Position numbers and translations under genes: made by a program. Under the pieces are notes generated by a model that saw nothing but the letters and a program-made list of their open reading frames with translations, was not told the DNA's origin and searched no databases. DNA of 54,307 nucleotides from Sandaracinobacteroides sp041675905. GTDB lineage: Bacteria > Pseudomonadota > Alphaproteobacteria > Sphingomonadales > Sphingomonadaceae. Below, piece by piece: positions 8,259 to 16,826 of the stretch. The stretch is taken from assembly GCA_041675905.1 (NCBI GenBank), contig JBAYSX010000018.1, positions 1 through 54,307 of the forward strand, read 5' to 3'. Each line of letters begins with the position of its first letter. The first letter of the stretch is position 1.

Positions 8259-9020
8259 ATGAAACTGCGCTGCCTGACACTCAACATCTGGAAGAACGAG
8301 GGTCGTTTCGACCAGCGGCTTGCTGCCATTGCCGACGGCCTGAAAAGACTCGATCCCGATATCGTCGCCTTGCAGGAATGTTTCAGAGCGACCGCCGGGG
8401 GTATCGACGCGGCGGCCCGGCTGGCGTCCGCGACCGGTCATGTCCTCTCGCGGTTTCCGCTGCGGCGAAAGCTTCGGCCGCATCAGGGGCAGATTGTGGA
8501 TTCATATAGCGACCTGGCCATATTAACCCGTGCGCCACCTCAGGCGGCAGCCATCATCAACTTCCCGCAAGATCGGCGTGACGGGGAACGCGGGCTGTTA
8601 ATTGCGGACCTGATCATCGCCGACCGTCCGTTGCGCGTCGCCTGTGCCCATTTCACCCATTTGCGCGACGGGAAGGCGGAGGCTGTCCGCCGCGAACAGG
8701 CGATTGCGGCGCTCGTGGCGCTGCAAATCGCGCCGAACCGCCCGCCAGTCATTCTGATGGGGGATCTCAACGCTCCATGCGACGATGCTTCGCTGTCCCC
8801 GTTGTTCGATCATCCCTTGCTCGATCCCTCCTCCCGGCGCCTCGCGTCACAACCGCGCGGTGGCGTAACCGATGGAGTGATCGACCATATCCTGTCCTTT
8901 GGCGGCGCGCCCGGCTTGCGGATGGCAAGCCGGACCCTCGCGCTTCGCCCCGATCCTTCTGACCCCGAGGCCGGGCCGAGCGATCATCCCGCCATCATTG
9001 CCGAACTGGAAACCGCATGA
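8259..9020 (+). CDS. Endonuclease/exonuclease/phosphatase (EEP) family hydrolase
   Basis: A 253-aa protein of the EEP superfamily, metal-dependent phosphoesterases that include DNases, phosphodiesterases and sphingomyelinases. Visible motifs are 'LTLNIWKN' (Asn), 'DIVALQECF' (Glu metal ligand), 'VACAHFTH', 'ILMGDLNAP' (GDLN) and the final 'GPSDHPAI' (SDH). No signal peptide is seen, so it is probably cytoplasmic. It overlaps the ABC exporter by four bases (ATGA). Being between phnM and an exporter suggests a phosphoester substrate linked to phosphonate or lipid turnover, which is inference. Confidence 0.82.
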   Translation: MKLRCLTLNIWKNEGRFDQRLAAIADGLKRLDPDIVALQECFRATAGGIDAAARLASATGHVLSRFPLRRKLRPHQGQIVDSYSDLAILTRAPPQAAAIINFPQDRRDGERGLLIADLIIADRPLRVACAHFTHLRDGKAEAVRREQAIAALVALQIAPNRPPVILMGDLNAPCDDASLSPLFDHPLLDPSSRRLASQPRGGVTDGVIDHILSFGGAPGLRMASRTLALRPDPSDPEAGPSDHPAIIAELETA

Positions 9021-10840
9021 GCAGAGTCCCCGGCGTTAACCGCCAGCCGCGCCGCACCACGTCCTTAAGCTGGCGGGCTACGCTGACCATTTTCGCACGC
9101 TACTGGCTGGCCGAACGCCGCACCGTCACCATCATCGTCCTGCTCCTGCTGTTGCTCATCGCCGCCGAGGCGGTGACACCTGTTGCTTTCGGCGAACTGA
9201 TCGGCGCTGTCGCCGGCACGGGCGCGCAGGACAGTGCGCAGAAGGATATCGGGCAGGCGTTTGTGCTGGTGGCGGCCTCGCTTGTGGCGGCGATCCTGCT
9301 GCGGCAATTGCTCGATCGCCATTGGAACAGCCTCACTGTCCGCTCGATGCAGCGTCTGCAACTGGATTTGTTCGCCCGGGTACAGCGCTTTTCCACCGAC
9401 TGGCACGCCGGCAGTTTCGCGGGAGCCACCGTGCACCGCATTTCACGCGCACGCTGGGCACTGGATATGCTCAGCAACATCATCATCCTGCGCCTGCTGC
9501 AACCGGCCATACTCATTCTGGTTCTGGGTACAATGATGACGATGCGTCTGCCTGCTGCGGGCGTCATATTCTTCATCATGTGCGGCCTGTTTATCGTCAT
9601 CAGCCTGCTGCTGTCGATCAAATGGGTGCGCCCGATGTCGATGCAGTCCGCGGCGCGCGACAGCCGGCTGACCGGAGCGCTTGCCGACGCCATCGGGAAC
9701 AATGCGTCGGTCAAGGCCTTCGCCGCCGAAGCGCGCGAGGACCAGCGGCTGCGCGCCATATCGGATGAATGGGCCGGGCTGGCGCTCACCTCGTTCGATC
9801 GGGCAACCGACACCAATGCCATCCAGATGCTCGTCTGGGCGGCGGCACAGCTTTTCGTAATTGGCGTCATCGCCTGGTTCAGCCTCACCGGACAGACCAC
9901 TGTTGCGGACAGCGCATTCGCCATTTCGGCCACCATGCTGTTGTCCGGCCAGTTGCGTAACCTCGGGCAGGATATCCGCACCATCCAGCGCGCCTATGCG
10001 GAACTGGAGGACGCTGCGGAATTTCTGGTGGTGACGCCGGAAACCGGTATCGAATCTGCCGCCCTGCCACGGCCTGAAATCAGGGGCGAAATCGCCTTTC
10101 AGCACGTCAGCTTTTCCTATCCTGCCGGCAAGCCGCAGTATGAAGATCTCTCGTTTACCATCCGGGCGGGCGAGCAGGTCGCGCTGGTCGGACCATCCGG
10201 TTCCGGCAAATCCACGATCATCAAGCTCATCCAGCGGCTTTATCAACCGCAATCCGGCGGTATCGCCATTGACGGCGTCGACATTGCCAGCATGACGACG
10301 GAAAGGCTGCGAAGCCTGATTTCGGTCGTGCCGCAAGAACCACTGCTGTTTCACCGCACGCTCGCCGAAAATATCGGCTACGGACGACCCGATGCGACAT
10401 TACCGGAAATTATCGAGGCTGCGAAACAGGCGCGCGCCCATGATTTCATCAGCCGCCAGGACAAAGGCTATTCGGGCTTCGTCGGCGAGCGGGGAGTAAA
10501 ATTATCGGGCGGCGAACGCCAGCGCATCGCGATCGCGCGCGCCATGCTCGCCGATCGACCGATCCTGCTGCTGGACGAAGCCACATCGAGCCTGGACACG
10601 GAAACCGAACGGCTGGTGCAGGAAGCCATAGACGAACTGGCGCGCGGGCGTACCACCATCATCATCGCCCACCGGCTTTCAACGGTGCGCCGTGTGGACC
10701 GCATCCTGGTGTTCGACAATGGTCAGATCATCGAGGAAGGCAGCCACGACGATCTGGTAAAGCGCCCCGGCGGCTACTATCGCTACCTTTACGAACTGCA
10801 ATCCCACGCCGAAAACGACATGCTGGACTATCAGGTGTAA
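9017..10840 (+). CDS. ABC exporter, fused membrane and ATPase domains
   Basis: A 607-aa half-transporter of the ABCB/MsbA exporter type. About six membrane helices occupy roughly residues 25-310 ('VTIIVLLLLLLIAAEAV', 'FVLVAASLVAAILL', 'PAILILVLGTMMTM'). The nucleotide-binding domain has Walker A 'GPSGSGKSTI', 'LSGGERQRIAIARA', Walker B 'ILLLDEATSSLD' and 'IIAHRLSTV'. It overlaps the preceding EEP gene, so the two are translated together. The substrate cannot be read from the sequence; ABC exporters of this kind do accompany some phosphonate clusters. Confidence 0.88.
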   Translation: MSRVPGVNRQPRRTTSLSWRATLTIFARYWLAERRTVTIIVLLLLLLIAAEAVTPVAFGELIGAVAGTGAQDSAQKDIGQAFVLVAASLVAAILLRQLLDRHWNSLTVRSMQRLQLDLFARVQRFSTDWHAGSFAGATVHRISRARWALDMLSNIIILRLLQPAILILVLGTMMTMRLPAAGVIFFIMCGLFIVISLLLSIKWVRPMSMQSAARDSRLTGALADAIGNNASVKAFAAEAREDQRLRAISDEWAGLALTSFDRATDTNAIQMLVWAAAQLFVIGVIAWFSLTGQTTVADSAFAISATMLLSGQLRNLGQDIRTIQRAYAELEDAAEFLVVTPETGIESAALPRPEIRGEIAFQHVSFSYPAGKPQYEDLSFTIRAGEQVALVGPSGSGKSTIIKLIQRLYQPQSGGIAIDGVDIASMTTERLRSLISVVPQEPLLFHRTLAENIGYGRPDATLPEIIEAAKQARAHDFISRQDKGYSGFVGERGVKLSGGERQRIAIARAMLADRPILLLDEATSSLDTETERLVQEAIDELARGRTTIIIAHRLSTVRRVDRILVFDNGQIIEEGSHDDLVKRPGGYYRYLYELQSHAENDMLDYQV

Positions 10841-10939
10841 CCGCTCTCTTCAGGCGGAGATTTGATCGCCGTTGCGGGCGCGGCGTGGATCCATTCCCCA
10901 GGCCGGCCTCTTCCTGCAGCGAGAAGTGACGAACTTCCG

Positions 10940-11320
10940 CCTTGACGTCCACATATGTGCAAATCGGTTGCCGGTGGTGCGATTGCCGGCGGGCTGTGGG
11001 CCGTCGGCAACGATCTGCAACCGCTTCCACCGGTGGTCGGCGAACATCGCTCAACCGACGAGCGCAAATACAATTTCACCAACCTCTCCGCCCGACACGC
11101 CGCTCAGGCAACTCGTCGGCGCCATCAAGGCCCGCTGGGTTTGGGAACAGGCGCATCAACAGCTCAAGGAGGAACTCGGCCTCGATCACTTCGAAGACCG
11201 CTCAGGGAAAGGCCTGCACCGGCACGCCCGGATGTCCATGATTGCCTTCGCCTTCCTCCAGTCACTCGAAGGCAAGTCATCATTGACCTCTCTTCAGACC
11301 GCCAGACAAGCCTTGTTCGC
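10940..11320 (+). pseudogene. IS701-type transposase remnant
   Basis: The C-terminal part of a DDE transposase of the IS701 group, broken by a frameshift near 11092. The first piece reads 'VGEHRSTDERKYNFTNLSA' and the second 'DTPLRQLVGAIKARWVWEQAHQQLKEELGLDHFEDRSGKGLHRHARMSMIAFAFLQ'. The stretch containing 'EQAHQQLKEELGLDHFE' with the active-site Glu is diagnostic. No intact ends were found. It separates the phosphonate locus from the SDR cassette. Confidence 0.82.
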
Positions 11321-11434
11321 CCTGCGGATGCAGGCTCTCCGACCCTCCTGCAAAAAAATCTGCGAAAGAAGTGCCAGTTTCGAATCGGTCTCCAAGACGG
11401 TAGTTTAAGGTTTTGCCAGTGGGGGGAAGAAAAC

Positions 11435-12193
11435 ATGCGATCAGGATTTGTCAACAAGGTGGTGGTGGTAACAGGTGGTGGCTCGGGCATCGGAGAAGCG
11501 TGCGCGAAGGCTTATGCTCGCGAAGGTGCCTCGGTCTCAGTTATTGATGTGGATGGCGATAGAGCAGAAATGGTCGCGGAAAGAATCCGGGAAAAGGGTG
11601 GGTCAGGTATTGCCCTTCAATGCGACGTTAGCAGGGTTCCTGCTGTAGATGCTGTATTTCAGGAGGTTGTATCCCGCTACGGACGCGTAGATATTACCGT
11701 TAACAGTGCTGGTGTAGCCAGTCCAAATCTGTTTATCGCCGATACGCAGGAAGGGGATTACGACCGTGTACTATCCGTTAATCTGAAAGGCGTCTGGGCT
11801 TGCATGCGGGCCGCGCTGCAACACATGACAGAAAAGGGTGCGGGAACTATCGTCAATATCGCCTCGACCATGAGTCTGCGCGTTCAGCCGGGCAATGGGT
11901 TATATGTTGCAAGTAAATTCGGCGTGGCGGGACTGACCAGGACTGCCGCCGTCGAATATGCAAAGACCGGCATCCGGATTAATGCAATTTGTCCCGGAAG
12001 TGTCTTGACCGGCATGTTCTCCGGTGCAGTGACCGATGAGAAAGAATTTGCGGTGCTGAAAAGTCTCCATCCCATGGATCGGCTGGGAACACCGGAAGAG
12101 ATAGCAAACGCCGTATTGTGGATATCGTCGGATGACGCATCTTTCGTTACCGGGTCGATATTGCCCGTCGATGAGGGATGGACAGCCCAGTAA
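11435..12193 (+). CDS. Short-chain dehydrogenase/reductase (SDR)
   Basis: A 252-aa classical SDR, an NAD(P)-dependent oxidoreductase. It shows the nucleotide-binding 'TGGGSGIGEA', 'NSAG' in place of the usual NNAG, catalytic Ser in 'NIASTMSLR', 'YVASKFG' (YxxxK) and 'CPGSVLTGM'. Asp in 'SVIDVDGD' after beta-2 favours NAD over NADP. The frame continues upstream into the IS701 remnant by chance; ATG 11435 with upstream 'ggggggaag' is the natural start. With the NTF2-like and TonB genes that follow, it may be part of a catabolic set. Confidence 0.9.
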   Translation: MRSGFVNKVVVVTGGGSGIGEACAKAYAREGASVSVIDVDGDRAEMVAERIREKGGSGIALQCDVSRVPAVDAVFQEVVSRYGRVDITVNSAGVASPNLFIADTQEGDYDRVLSVNLKGVWACMRAALQHMTEKGAGTIVNIASTMSLRVQPGNGLYVASKFGVAGLTRTAAVEYAKTGIRINAICPGSVLTGMFSGAVTDEKEFAVLKSLHPMDRLGTPEEIANAVLWISSDDASFVTGSILPVDEGWTAQ

Positions 12194-12204
12194 CGGTTCA
12201 CGGG

Positions 12205-12335
12205 TTTCCCTGGACCGGTCGGTCGCGATCATCGGCCAAAGTATGGATTTTTCTTGTTCTTCCGTCGTGCGTGCCAATCGCGCCCATGACCACCCTTTGA
12301 GCCCGGTGCCGAATGATATGTCTTGACGGGTGCTG
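12205..12335 (-). pseudogene. IS5-family transposase fragment, multiply frameshifted
   Basis: Reading the minus strand, homology to the middle of an IS5-family transposase is scattered over three frames: 'VDSTRQ', then 'HSAPGSKGG', then 'IGTHDGRTRKIHTLADDRDRPV'. Together they match the usual order 'DST...GAKGG...GRTTKIHTLADDRGRPV'. It is decayed and has no ends. Confidence 0.65.
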
Positions 12336-12399
12336 TCAACGAAAAGCTTCCGGCACCGGGCCGGTGTCATCTTCTCAAAGATGCGGTGCCAGATGTGCC

Positions 12400-12770
12400 G
12401 TTGCAGACCCGCCATCGGCAACCAGCCTTCAAGACGGGAAGGGTGCCGGAGATGACCCTGCGATCGTCGCCCCGTGCCGAGGGCATTGTCATAGGAGTCG
12501 CCGACGCTGCCGACGGAAGGTTGGATACCGGTTTCGGCAAGGCTCTCGCTGTACCTGATAGACAGGTATTGCGATTCCCCGTCGTCGCCATGAACGAGGC
12601 CCGTCGGCGGGCCGGCTCTCGTACACGGCTCAAGCGCATCTAACACAAAGCCGGCGTGCGTGGTGCGTCTCACCCGCCAGCCGATGATACGCCGGGCAAA
12701 CACTTCCATAACAAAGCTGACATAAACGCGCCCGCGACACCCATCCGGTTTTTCTGGACGCACAGCCAAG
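12400..12770 (-). pseudogene. IS3-family OrfB transposase fragment
   Basis: The minus strand encodes a piece of an IS3-family integrase-like transposase: 'VYVSFVMEVFARRIIGWRVRRTTHAGFVLDALE' followed by 'GLVHGDDGESQYLSIRYSESLAETGIQPSVGSVGDSYDNAL'. The family motifs are F(V/I)xDxFxRxIVGW and SVGSxGDSYDNA. The substitution of HSD by 'HGDDG' and the garbled tail show it is inactive. It abuts the IS5 fragment at 12335, so several insertions piled up here. Confidence 0.8.
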
Positions 12771-12785
12771 CCATATAGCTGCCAG

Positions 12786-12805
12786 ACACTCTAGGGAGAG
12801 AGTGT
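12786..12805. promoter_or_regulatory. Inverted repeat upstream of the NTF2-like gene
   Basis: ACACTCT - AGGGAG - AGAGTGT, seven-base perfect arms with a six-base spacer, 37 bp before the next start codon. It could be an operator or a small hairpin; no regulator gene sits beside it. Confidence 0.35.
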
Positions 12806-12842
12806 AATCGCAGGTAAACCAGATAAAAAATCGGGAGTGCAC

Positions 12843-13322
12843 ATGTTCGAGGAAGAAAAGGCTGTAGTCCAACGATGGCTCGACCTCGTTCGCGGAGACC
12901 GCGAGGCCGTATGGGAAAGCTATAAGACGATGCATCCGGACATGACATGGACCCTGATTGGCACCACGCCAGCCTCGGGTACTCACCGGGGGCTGCAAAA
13001 CATCAACGACAATTTTCAGGAAAAATGCTGGAACGGCGACGGACGTCCTGGCTCCGGCCCACAAGGCCTGGATTTTGAGGTGGGTATCAACCCGCTTGAA
13101 ATCGAAGAACTCGTTGCCCTGGAAGATGGCCGGGTGATGGTCCATTGCCATTCAAACGCAATGGGGAAGAACGGTGTCCCATACAAGAATGAATATTGTT
13201 GGATCCTCACGGTGAAGGACGACAAAATCGTTTCACTCTATGAATTCTGCGATACTGCCCTTCTGGAACGCTCGCTCTTCGACAAGAAAATAATACCCGC
13301 AGAGCTTGTGCCCAATCTTTAG
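12843..13322 (+). CDS. NTF2/SnoaL-like protein
   Basis: A 159-aa protein with the SnoaL/NTF2-like pattern: an N-terminal helix 'EEEKAVVQRWLDLVRGDREAVWESYKTMHPDMTW', then strands, with 'RVMVHCHSNAM' and 'YKNEYCWILTVKDDKIVSLYEFCDTALLERSLF' near the end. This fold covers ketosteroid isomerases, dehydratases and cyclases acting on polyketide, terpene or steroid substrates; the exact reaction cannot be assigned. ATG 12843 was preferred to an in-frame GTG six bases upstream. It precedes a TonB receptor by 68 bp and follows an SDR gene, hinting at one uptake-and-degradation unit. Confidence 0.75.
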   Translation: MFEEEKAVVQRWLDLVRGDREAVWESYKTMHPDMTWTLIGTTPASGTHRGLQNINDNFQEKCWNGDGRPGSGPQGLDFEVGINPLEIEELVALEDGRVMVHCHSNAMGKNGVPYKNEYCWILTVKDDKIVSLYEFCDTALLERSLFDKKIIPAELVPNL

Positions 13323-13390
13323 ATTGCGTCGATCTTTTTAAATTTATAATTCTGTGCTTTTGTGCAAGAAAATAGTTTGAGGACAATAAA

Positions 13391-15826
13391 ATGGGGATTA
13401 ATGCATTCCGCGTAACCGTTAGTGCAATGTCAATATCCTGTGCGCTTTCGGCCGGGCTCTCGACGCCTGCCATCGCCCAACAGCCGGGCGAAGCTGCGGC
13501 AGCCCAGGGCGGCCTCGACGCCATTGTTGTCACCGCGCGTAAACGCGCGGAAACCCTGCAGGATATTCCTGTATCGATGACGGCGATATCCAGTGAAGAT
13601 ATTGCGCGCAATGACCTCACGTCCCTGGAAAAAATCGCAGCCTCCACACCGCAGTTCACGATTGCGCGCGCCAGTAACGGCAGCGGTGCCCAGTTGTCAC
13701 TACGCGGTATCGGCTCCAGCTTTACCAGCATTGGTATCGCGCAATCCGTCGCAACGGTGGTTGACGGCGTATATTACGGTCAGGGGCGGATCATCAACGA
13801 AGGCATGTTCGATCTCGAGCGGATCGAGATTTTGAAAGGGCCCCAGTCGCTCTTCTACGGCAAAAACAGTACAGCCGGCGTGATCTCGATTACAACGGCT
13901 GGTCCGACCGAGTCTCTTGAGGTCAGTGGTCGTGTGGGGTACGAATTCCGGGCGGATCAGCTTGTCGGGGAGGTCGCGGTTTCCGGGCCAATTTCGGACA
14001 CGCTCGGGTTTCGCGTCGCGGCCCGCGGATCGAAAATGTGGGATGGCTATGTCCGCAACGTTGCGGGGCCGAGCAGTCTGACGTCGTTCGATGTTGCCAC
14101 CGGTGACATACATGTTCTGGATGCGGCGCCGGCCGTCGGCTGGGGTCCGCGCGAGAAAGAGTTGCTGGCACGGGCTACTCTTGAATGGCAACCAATTCCT
14201 GAGTTTACGGCAACGGTCAAGGCGTCCATCACCCGCAGCCGCAACGAAAATCCGTCTTGGAATTATATCATCTTCGGATGCGCCGCCGGGGTCGGCCCGG
14301 TGCTGGAGCCTGGCTCGCCCTGTACCCGCGATTTTCGTAATGCACAAAACGCCTTCCCGACCGAAGTCGCCGAAAATTTTCCTTACGCCAAAGAGGATGG
14401 CGGGTTGGGAAACACCTATAATTCCGAGGGCGTTACTGCGACGCTGAACTATGAGTTCGACTCGGTTACGCTGACCTCCGTTACTAATTATAATGAAAAC
14501 AAGAATATTTTTGTGATCGACGGGGATTATTTCTCCAGCGCAGAGACAAATATCTGGGGAACAGAGCGTGACAAGTTCCGCGCCTTTTCCAGCGAGTTTC
14601 GTGCCCTGACAACCTATGATGGTCCGGTTAACCTGTTGGCCGGGGCATATTACCAGAAAACCAAGCTCTCGGTGCGGGGGTATTTCAATTTGGGTGGTGT
14701 TGAAGATTCCACCGCCCCGGCCGCACTGCGTTACGTGGCCTTTGACAAGGATTCCAACACAAAGGGCGAAACCATTGCCGGCTTTGGCCAGATCATCTGG
14801 AACGTTGTCCCACAAGTAGAACTGACCGGAGGCGTGCGCTATACGCATGAAACCAAATCCTCCTATTTCAACCAGCCATACATCAATGCCGGGATGACTT
14901 CTTTGTTCATCCAGAATGATCCATTTACGTCGGACCAGAACTTCAATAACTGGTCTCCTGAAGTCACTTTTTCCTACAAGCCCGTCGAAAATATGAATAT
15001 ATATGCTGCTTATAAGACCGGATACAAATCTGGTGGCTTTTCCAATACTGCAATATTTACCACTGGGTCATCCAGGGGTGACTTGTCCTTCAACGGCGAA
15101 TCGGCTTCCGGTTTCGAAGGTGGCGTAAAGGGCTATCTGTTCGATCGGCAATTGCGCGTTGATCTGGGAATTTATACCTATAAGTTCAGCGATCTACAGG
15201 TTGATTATTTCAACGCGGCCGCATTTTCCTTCATCACAACCAACGCGGGTTCCGCGCGCACCAAAGGTGTCGAGCTTGCACTGGAAATGGCGCCCTATTT
15301 TCTTCCGGGGCTCAATCTGCGGGGAAGCATCAACTATAACAAGGCCAGATATGTGGATTACATCGCGCCTTGCTATGCTGGCCAGACTCCGGTTCAGGGC
15401 TGCACCATGAACCTGGGTGGCGTCCCTATGCAGGATATCAGCGGACAACCGACCGCCAACGCCCCGGAATGGACCGGCTCCTTTGGGGCTACATTCGAAA
15501 CGCCGGTTTCGTCCAGCCTGGACCTCAGCATCTCCGCTGACGCCCGCTATAGCGACAGTTACCTCGCCAGCGCCTTCGCCAATCTGATTACGCAGCAGAA
15601 CAGCTATATCAGCCTCGACAGCGCGATTCGCCTTGGAACTGCCGATGGGCGGTGGGAAATTGCGCTCATCGGGCGCAATCTTACCAACCGGTTCGTGCTG
15701 ACCGGGGCAAACGACGTTGCTGGCACGGGTGGAGGAACCGGCACGGCAAATGGTGTGCCAGCCCTCCAGAACGGCCTGGTGTCGCTTCCCCGGACCGTCA
15801 AGTTGCAGGTCGGATTCAATTTCTAG
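13391..15826 (+). CDS. TonB-dependent outer-membrane receptor
   Basis: An 811-aa receptor. It begins with a signal peptide ending near 'STPAIAQQ', then the linker and plug start 'GLDAIVVTARKRAETLQDIPVSMTAIS', the plug motif 'LSLRGIGSS', 'ERIEILKGPQSLFYGKNSTAGVISI', and a beta-barrel ending in aromatic 'LQVGFNF'. The plug signature is that of the large sphingomonad TonB-receptor families for plant-derived or aromatic compounds, rather than the siderophore type. The stop TAG is part of a CTAG site at which an IS end begins, so the insertion did not alter the coding sequence. The ligand is not known. Confidence 0.92.
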   Translation: MGINAFRVTVSAMSISCALSAGLSTPAIAQQPGEAAAAQGGLDAIVVTARKRAETLQDIPVSMTAISSEDIARNDLTSLEKIAASTPQFTIARASNGSGAQLSLRGIGSSFTSIGIAQSVATVVDGVYYGQGRIINEGMFDLERIEILKGPQSLFYGKNSTAGVISITTAGPTESLEVSGRVGYEFRADQLVGEVAVSGPISDTLGFRVAARGSKMWDGYVRNVAGPSSLTSFDVATGDIHVLDAAPAVGWGPREKELLARATLEWQPIPEFTATVKASITRSRNENPSWNYIIFGCAAGVGPVLEPGSPCTRDFRNAQNAFPTEVAENFPYAKEDGGLGNTYNSEGVTATLNYEFDSVTLTSVTNYNENKNIFVIDGDYFSSAETNIWGTERDKFRAFSSEFRALTTYDGPVNLLAGAYYQKTKLSVRGYFNLGGVEDSTAPAALRYVAFDKDSNTKGETIAGFGQIIWNVVPQVELTGGVRYTHETKSSYFNQPYINAGMTSLFIQNDPFTSDQNFNNWSPEVTFSYKPVENMNIYAAYKTGYKSGGFSNTAIFTTGSSRGDLSFNGESASGFEGGVKGYLFDRQLRVDLGIYTYKFSDLQVDYFNAAAFSFITTNAGSARTKGVELALEMAPYFLPGLNLRGSINYNKARYVDYIAPCYAGQTPVQGCTMNLGGVPMQDISGQPTANAPEWTGSFGATFETPVSSSLDLSISADARYSDSYLASAFANLITQQNSYISLDSAIRLGTADGRWEIALIGRNLTNRFVLTGANDVAGTGGGTGTANGVPALQNGLVSLPRTVKLQVGFNF

Positions 15827-16121
15827 CGCCAATCGACATTCATCCTAGCCAGATCATGGCGGCGGGGAGGTGTATGAAGCCGGTGAAGTGGATGGAGCGG
15901 CGGTCGTATCTGGTGGCGAAGCGGCGGAAATGTTTGAGGCGACCAAAGCATCTCTCGATCTGGTTGCGGTGTTTGTAGATGTTGGTGTCGTGCGGGATAA
16001 AGACCTTGCGATTTCGCTTTGACGGGATCAGCGCTTTCGCCTTCATCCGGGTGATGCGCTCGCGCAACTCATTGCTGTCACAGGCTTTATCGGCGAGAAT
16101 TACTCTGGTCTTCTGACCTCC
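15827..16121 (-). mobile_element. IS5-family element remnant (right end, copy A)
   Basis: The minus strand encodes the last ~90 aa of an IS5-family transposase: 'ILADKACDSNELRERITRMKAKALIPSKRNRKVFIPHD', 'YKHRNQIERCFGRLKHFRRFATRYDRR', 'FTGFIHLPAAMIWLG', stop at 15840. The outer end at 15827-15842 (CGCCAATCGACATTCA) matches 14 of 16 bases of the left end of copy B at 23461, so these are the element's terminal inverted repeats. CTAG (15823-15826) flanks the end and supplies the TonB gene's stop. The rest of the element is lost beyond 16121, where a methyltransferase fragment begins. Confidence 0.85.
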
Positions 16122-16186
16122 CAAAATTCGCTTCGATGATATTGCGGAATGTCTGCGCACCCGCTGGCGGCTCAAGCCGCCAGCTT

Positions 16187-16374
16187 ATTCTTGTTGTAGA
16201 CGGCGACAAGGTTCGTTCAAGGTTGATTTCCAGCCGCGAAACTGCGCGCCTTATGGGTCTGCCGACGAATACAAGCTGCCCAAAAAACACAACAAAGCCT
16301 ATCACCTCACCGGCGACGGGGTCATGGTGCCGGGCGTTCGCTTCCTTGCCGAGCATATCCATCGAACACAATGA
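16187..16374 (+). pseudogene. C-terminal fragment of a C5 cytosine DNA methyltransferase
   Basis: The plus strand reads 'LVVDGDKVRSRLISSRETARLMGLP', then after a one-base shift near 16265 'DEYKLPKNHNKAYHLTGDGVMVPGVRFLAEHIHRTQ' to TGA at 16372. This is the standard end of Dcm-type m5C methyltransferases (RExARLMGLPDxYxLPxNYNxAYHLxGDGVxVPVVRFL). The catalytic PCQ and ENV motifs are absent. It is a relic, possibly of an earlier restriction-modification island. Confidence 0.8.
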
Positions 16375-16534
16375 CACTCCGATCAAGGCTGCTGCATGAA
16401 TGCGTCTCATTGAGCGCCACCTTTCGTGACAGCCTCACCAAATTCAACAAGCGTGCAGGGCTTTCCCTAGTCTGATCTTAACCCGCAACGCGCAAGGCGG
16501 AGACTTTCCGGTAAGCGTGGCCTGAGCACCGCAG

Positions 16535-16775
16535 TTATCCCGCATTCGAAAAACTCGAGATCATCCAGATCGTCGAACAGTCGTACCTACCCGCCAAGCA
16601 CATGCTGGACCAACTCGGCATCGCCTGCCGGACCTTCTACCGCTGGTATGATCGCTTCCTCGAAGGTGGGCCCGAGGCACTGGAAGATCGGTCATCGACG
16701 CCGAGCCGGGTGTGGAACCGCATCGACGACGATATTCAGGGCCAGATCGTGCAAGCACGGATTGACTTCACTTCC
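16535..16775 (+). pseudogene. IS3-type transposase N-terminal fragment
   Basis: An in-frame stretch reads 'YPAFEKLEIIQIVEQSYLPAKHMLDQLGIACRTFYRWYDRFLEGGPEALEDRSSTPSRVWNRIDDDIQGQIVQ', the helix-turn-helix start of an IS3-family transposase. It stops matching about 10 bp before the LexA box of imuA. The frame happens to run on into imuA, but the fragment is not part of that protein. Any natural imuA promoter elements upstream of about 16775 have been replaced by this fragment. Confidence 0.8.
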
Positions 16776-16781
16776 GACGTG

Positions 16782-16796
16782 GAACATTCAGGGAAC
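16782..16796. promoter_or_regulatory. LexA (SOS) box upstream of imuA
   Basis: GAACATTCAGGGAAC fits GAAC-N7-GAAC exactly, the reverse complement of the alphaproteobacterial LexA site GTTC-N7-GTTC. It lies 31 bp before the imuA ATG. imuA-imuB-dnaE2 operons are classic LexA targets. A second, imperfect pair (GTTC-N6-GTTC) follows at about 16804-16817. Confidence 0.85.
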
Positions 16797-16826
16797 ATCT
16801 GGTTGTTCACAAGTGTTCCGGGGTGC

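Noticed and set aside
10955..11434. A 160-residue N-terminal extension of the SDR
   Set aside because: It is IS701-derived sequence; ATG 11435 gives the normal SDR start.
16602..16826. An N-terminal extension of ImuA by 75 residues
   Set aside because: The extension is IS3 transposase sequence running in frame by chance, and it would place the LexA box inside the gene.
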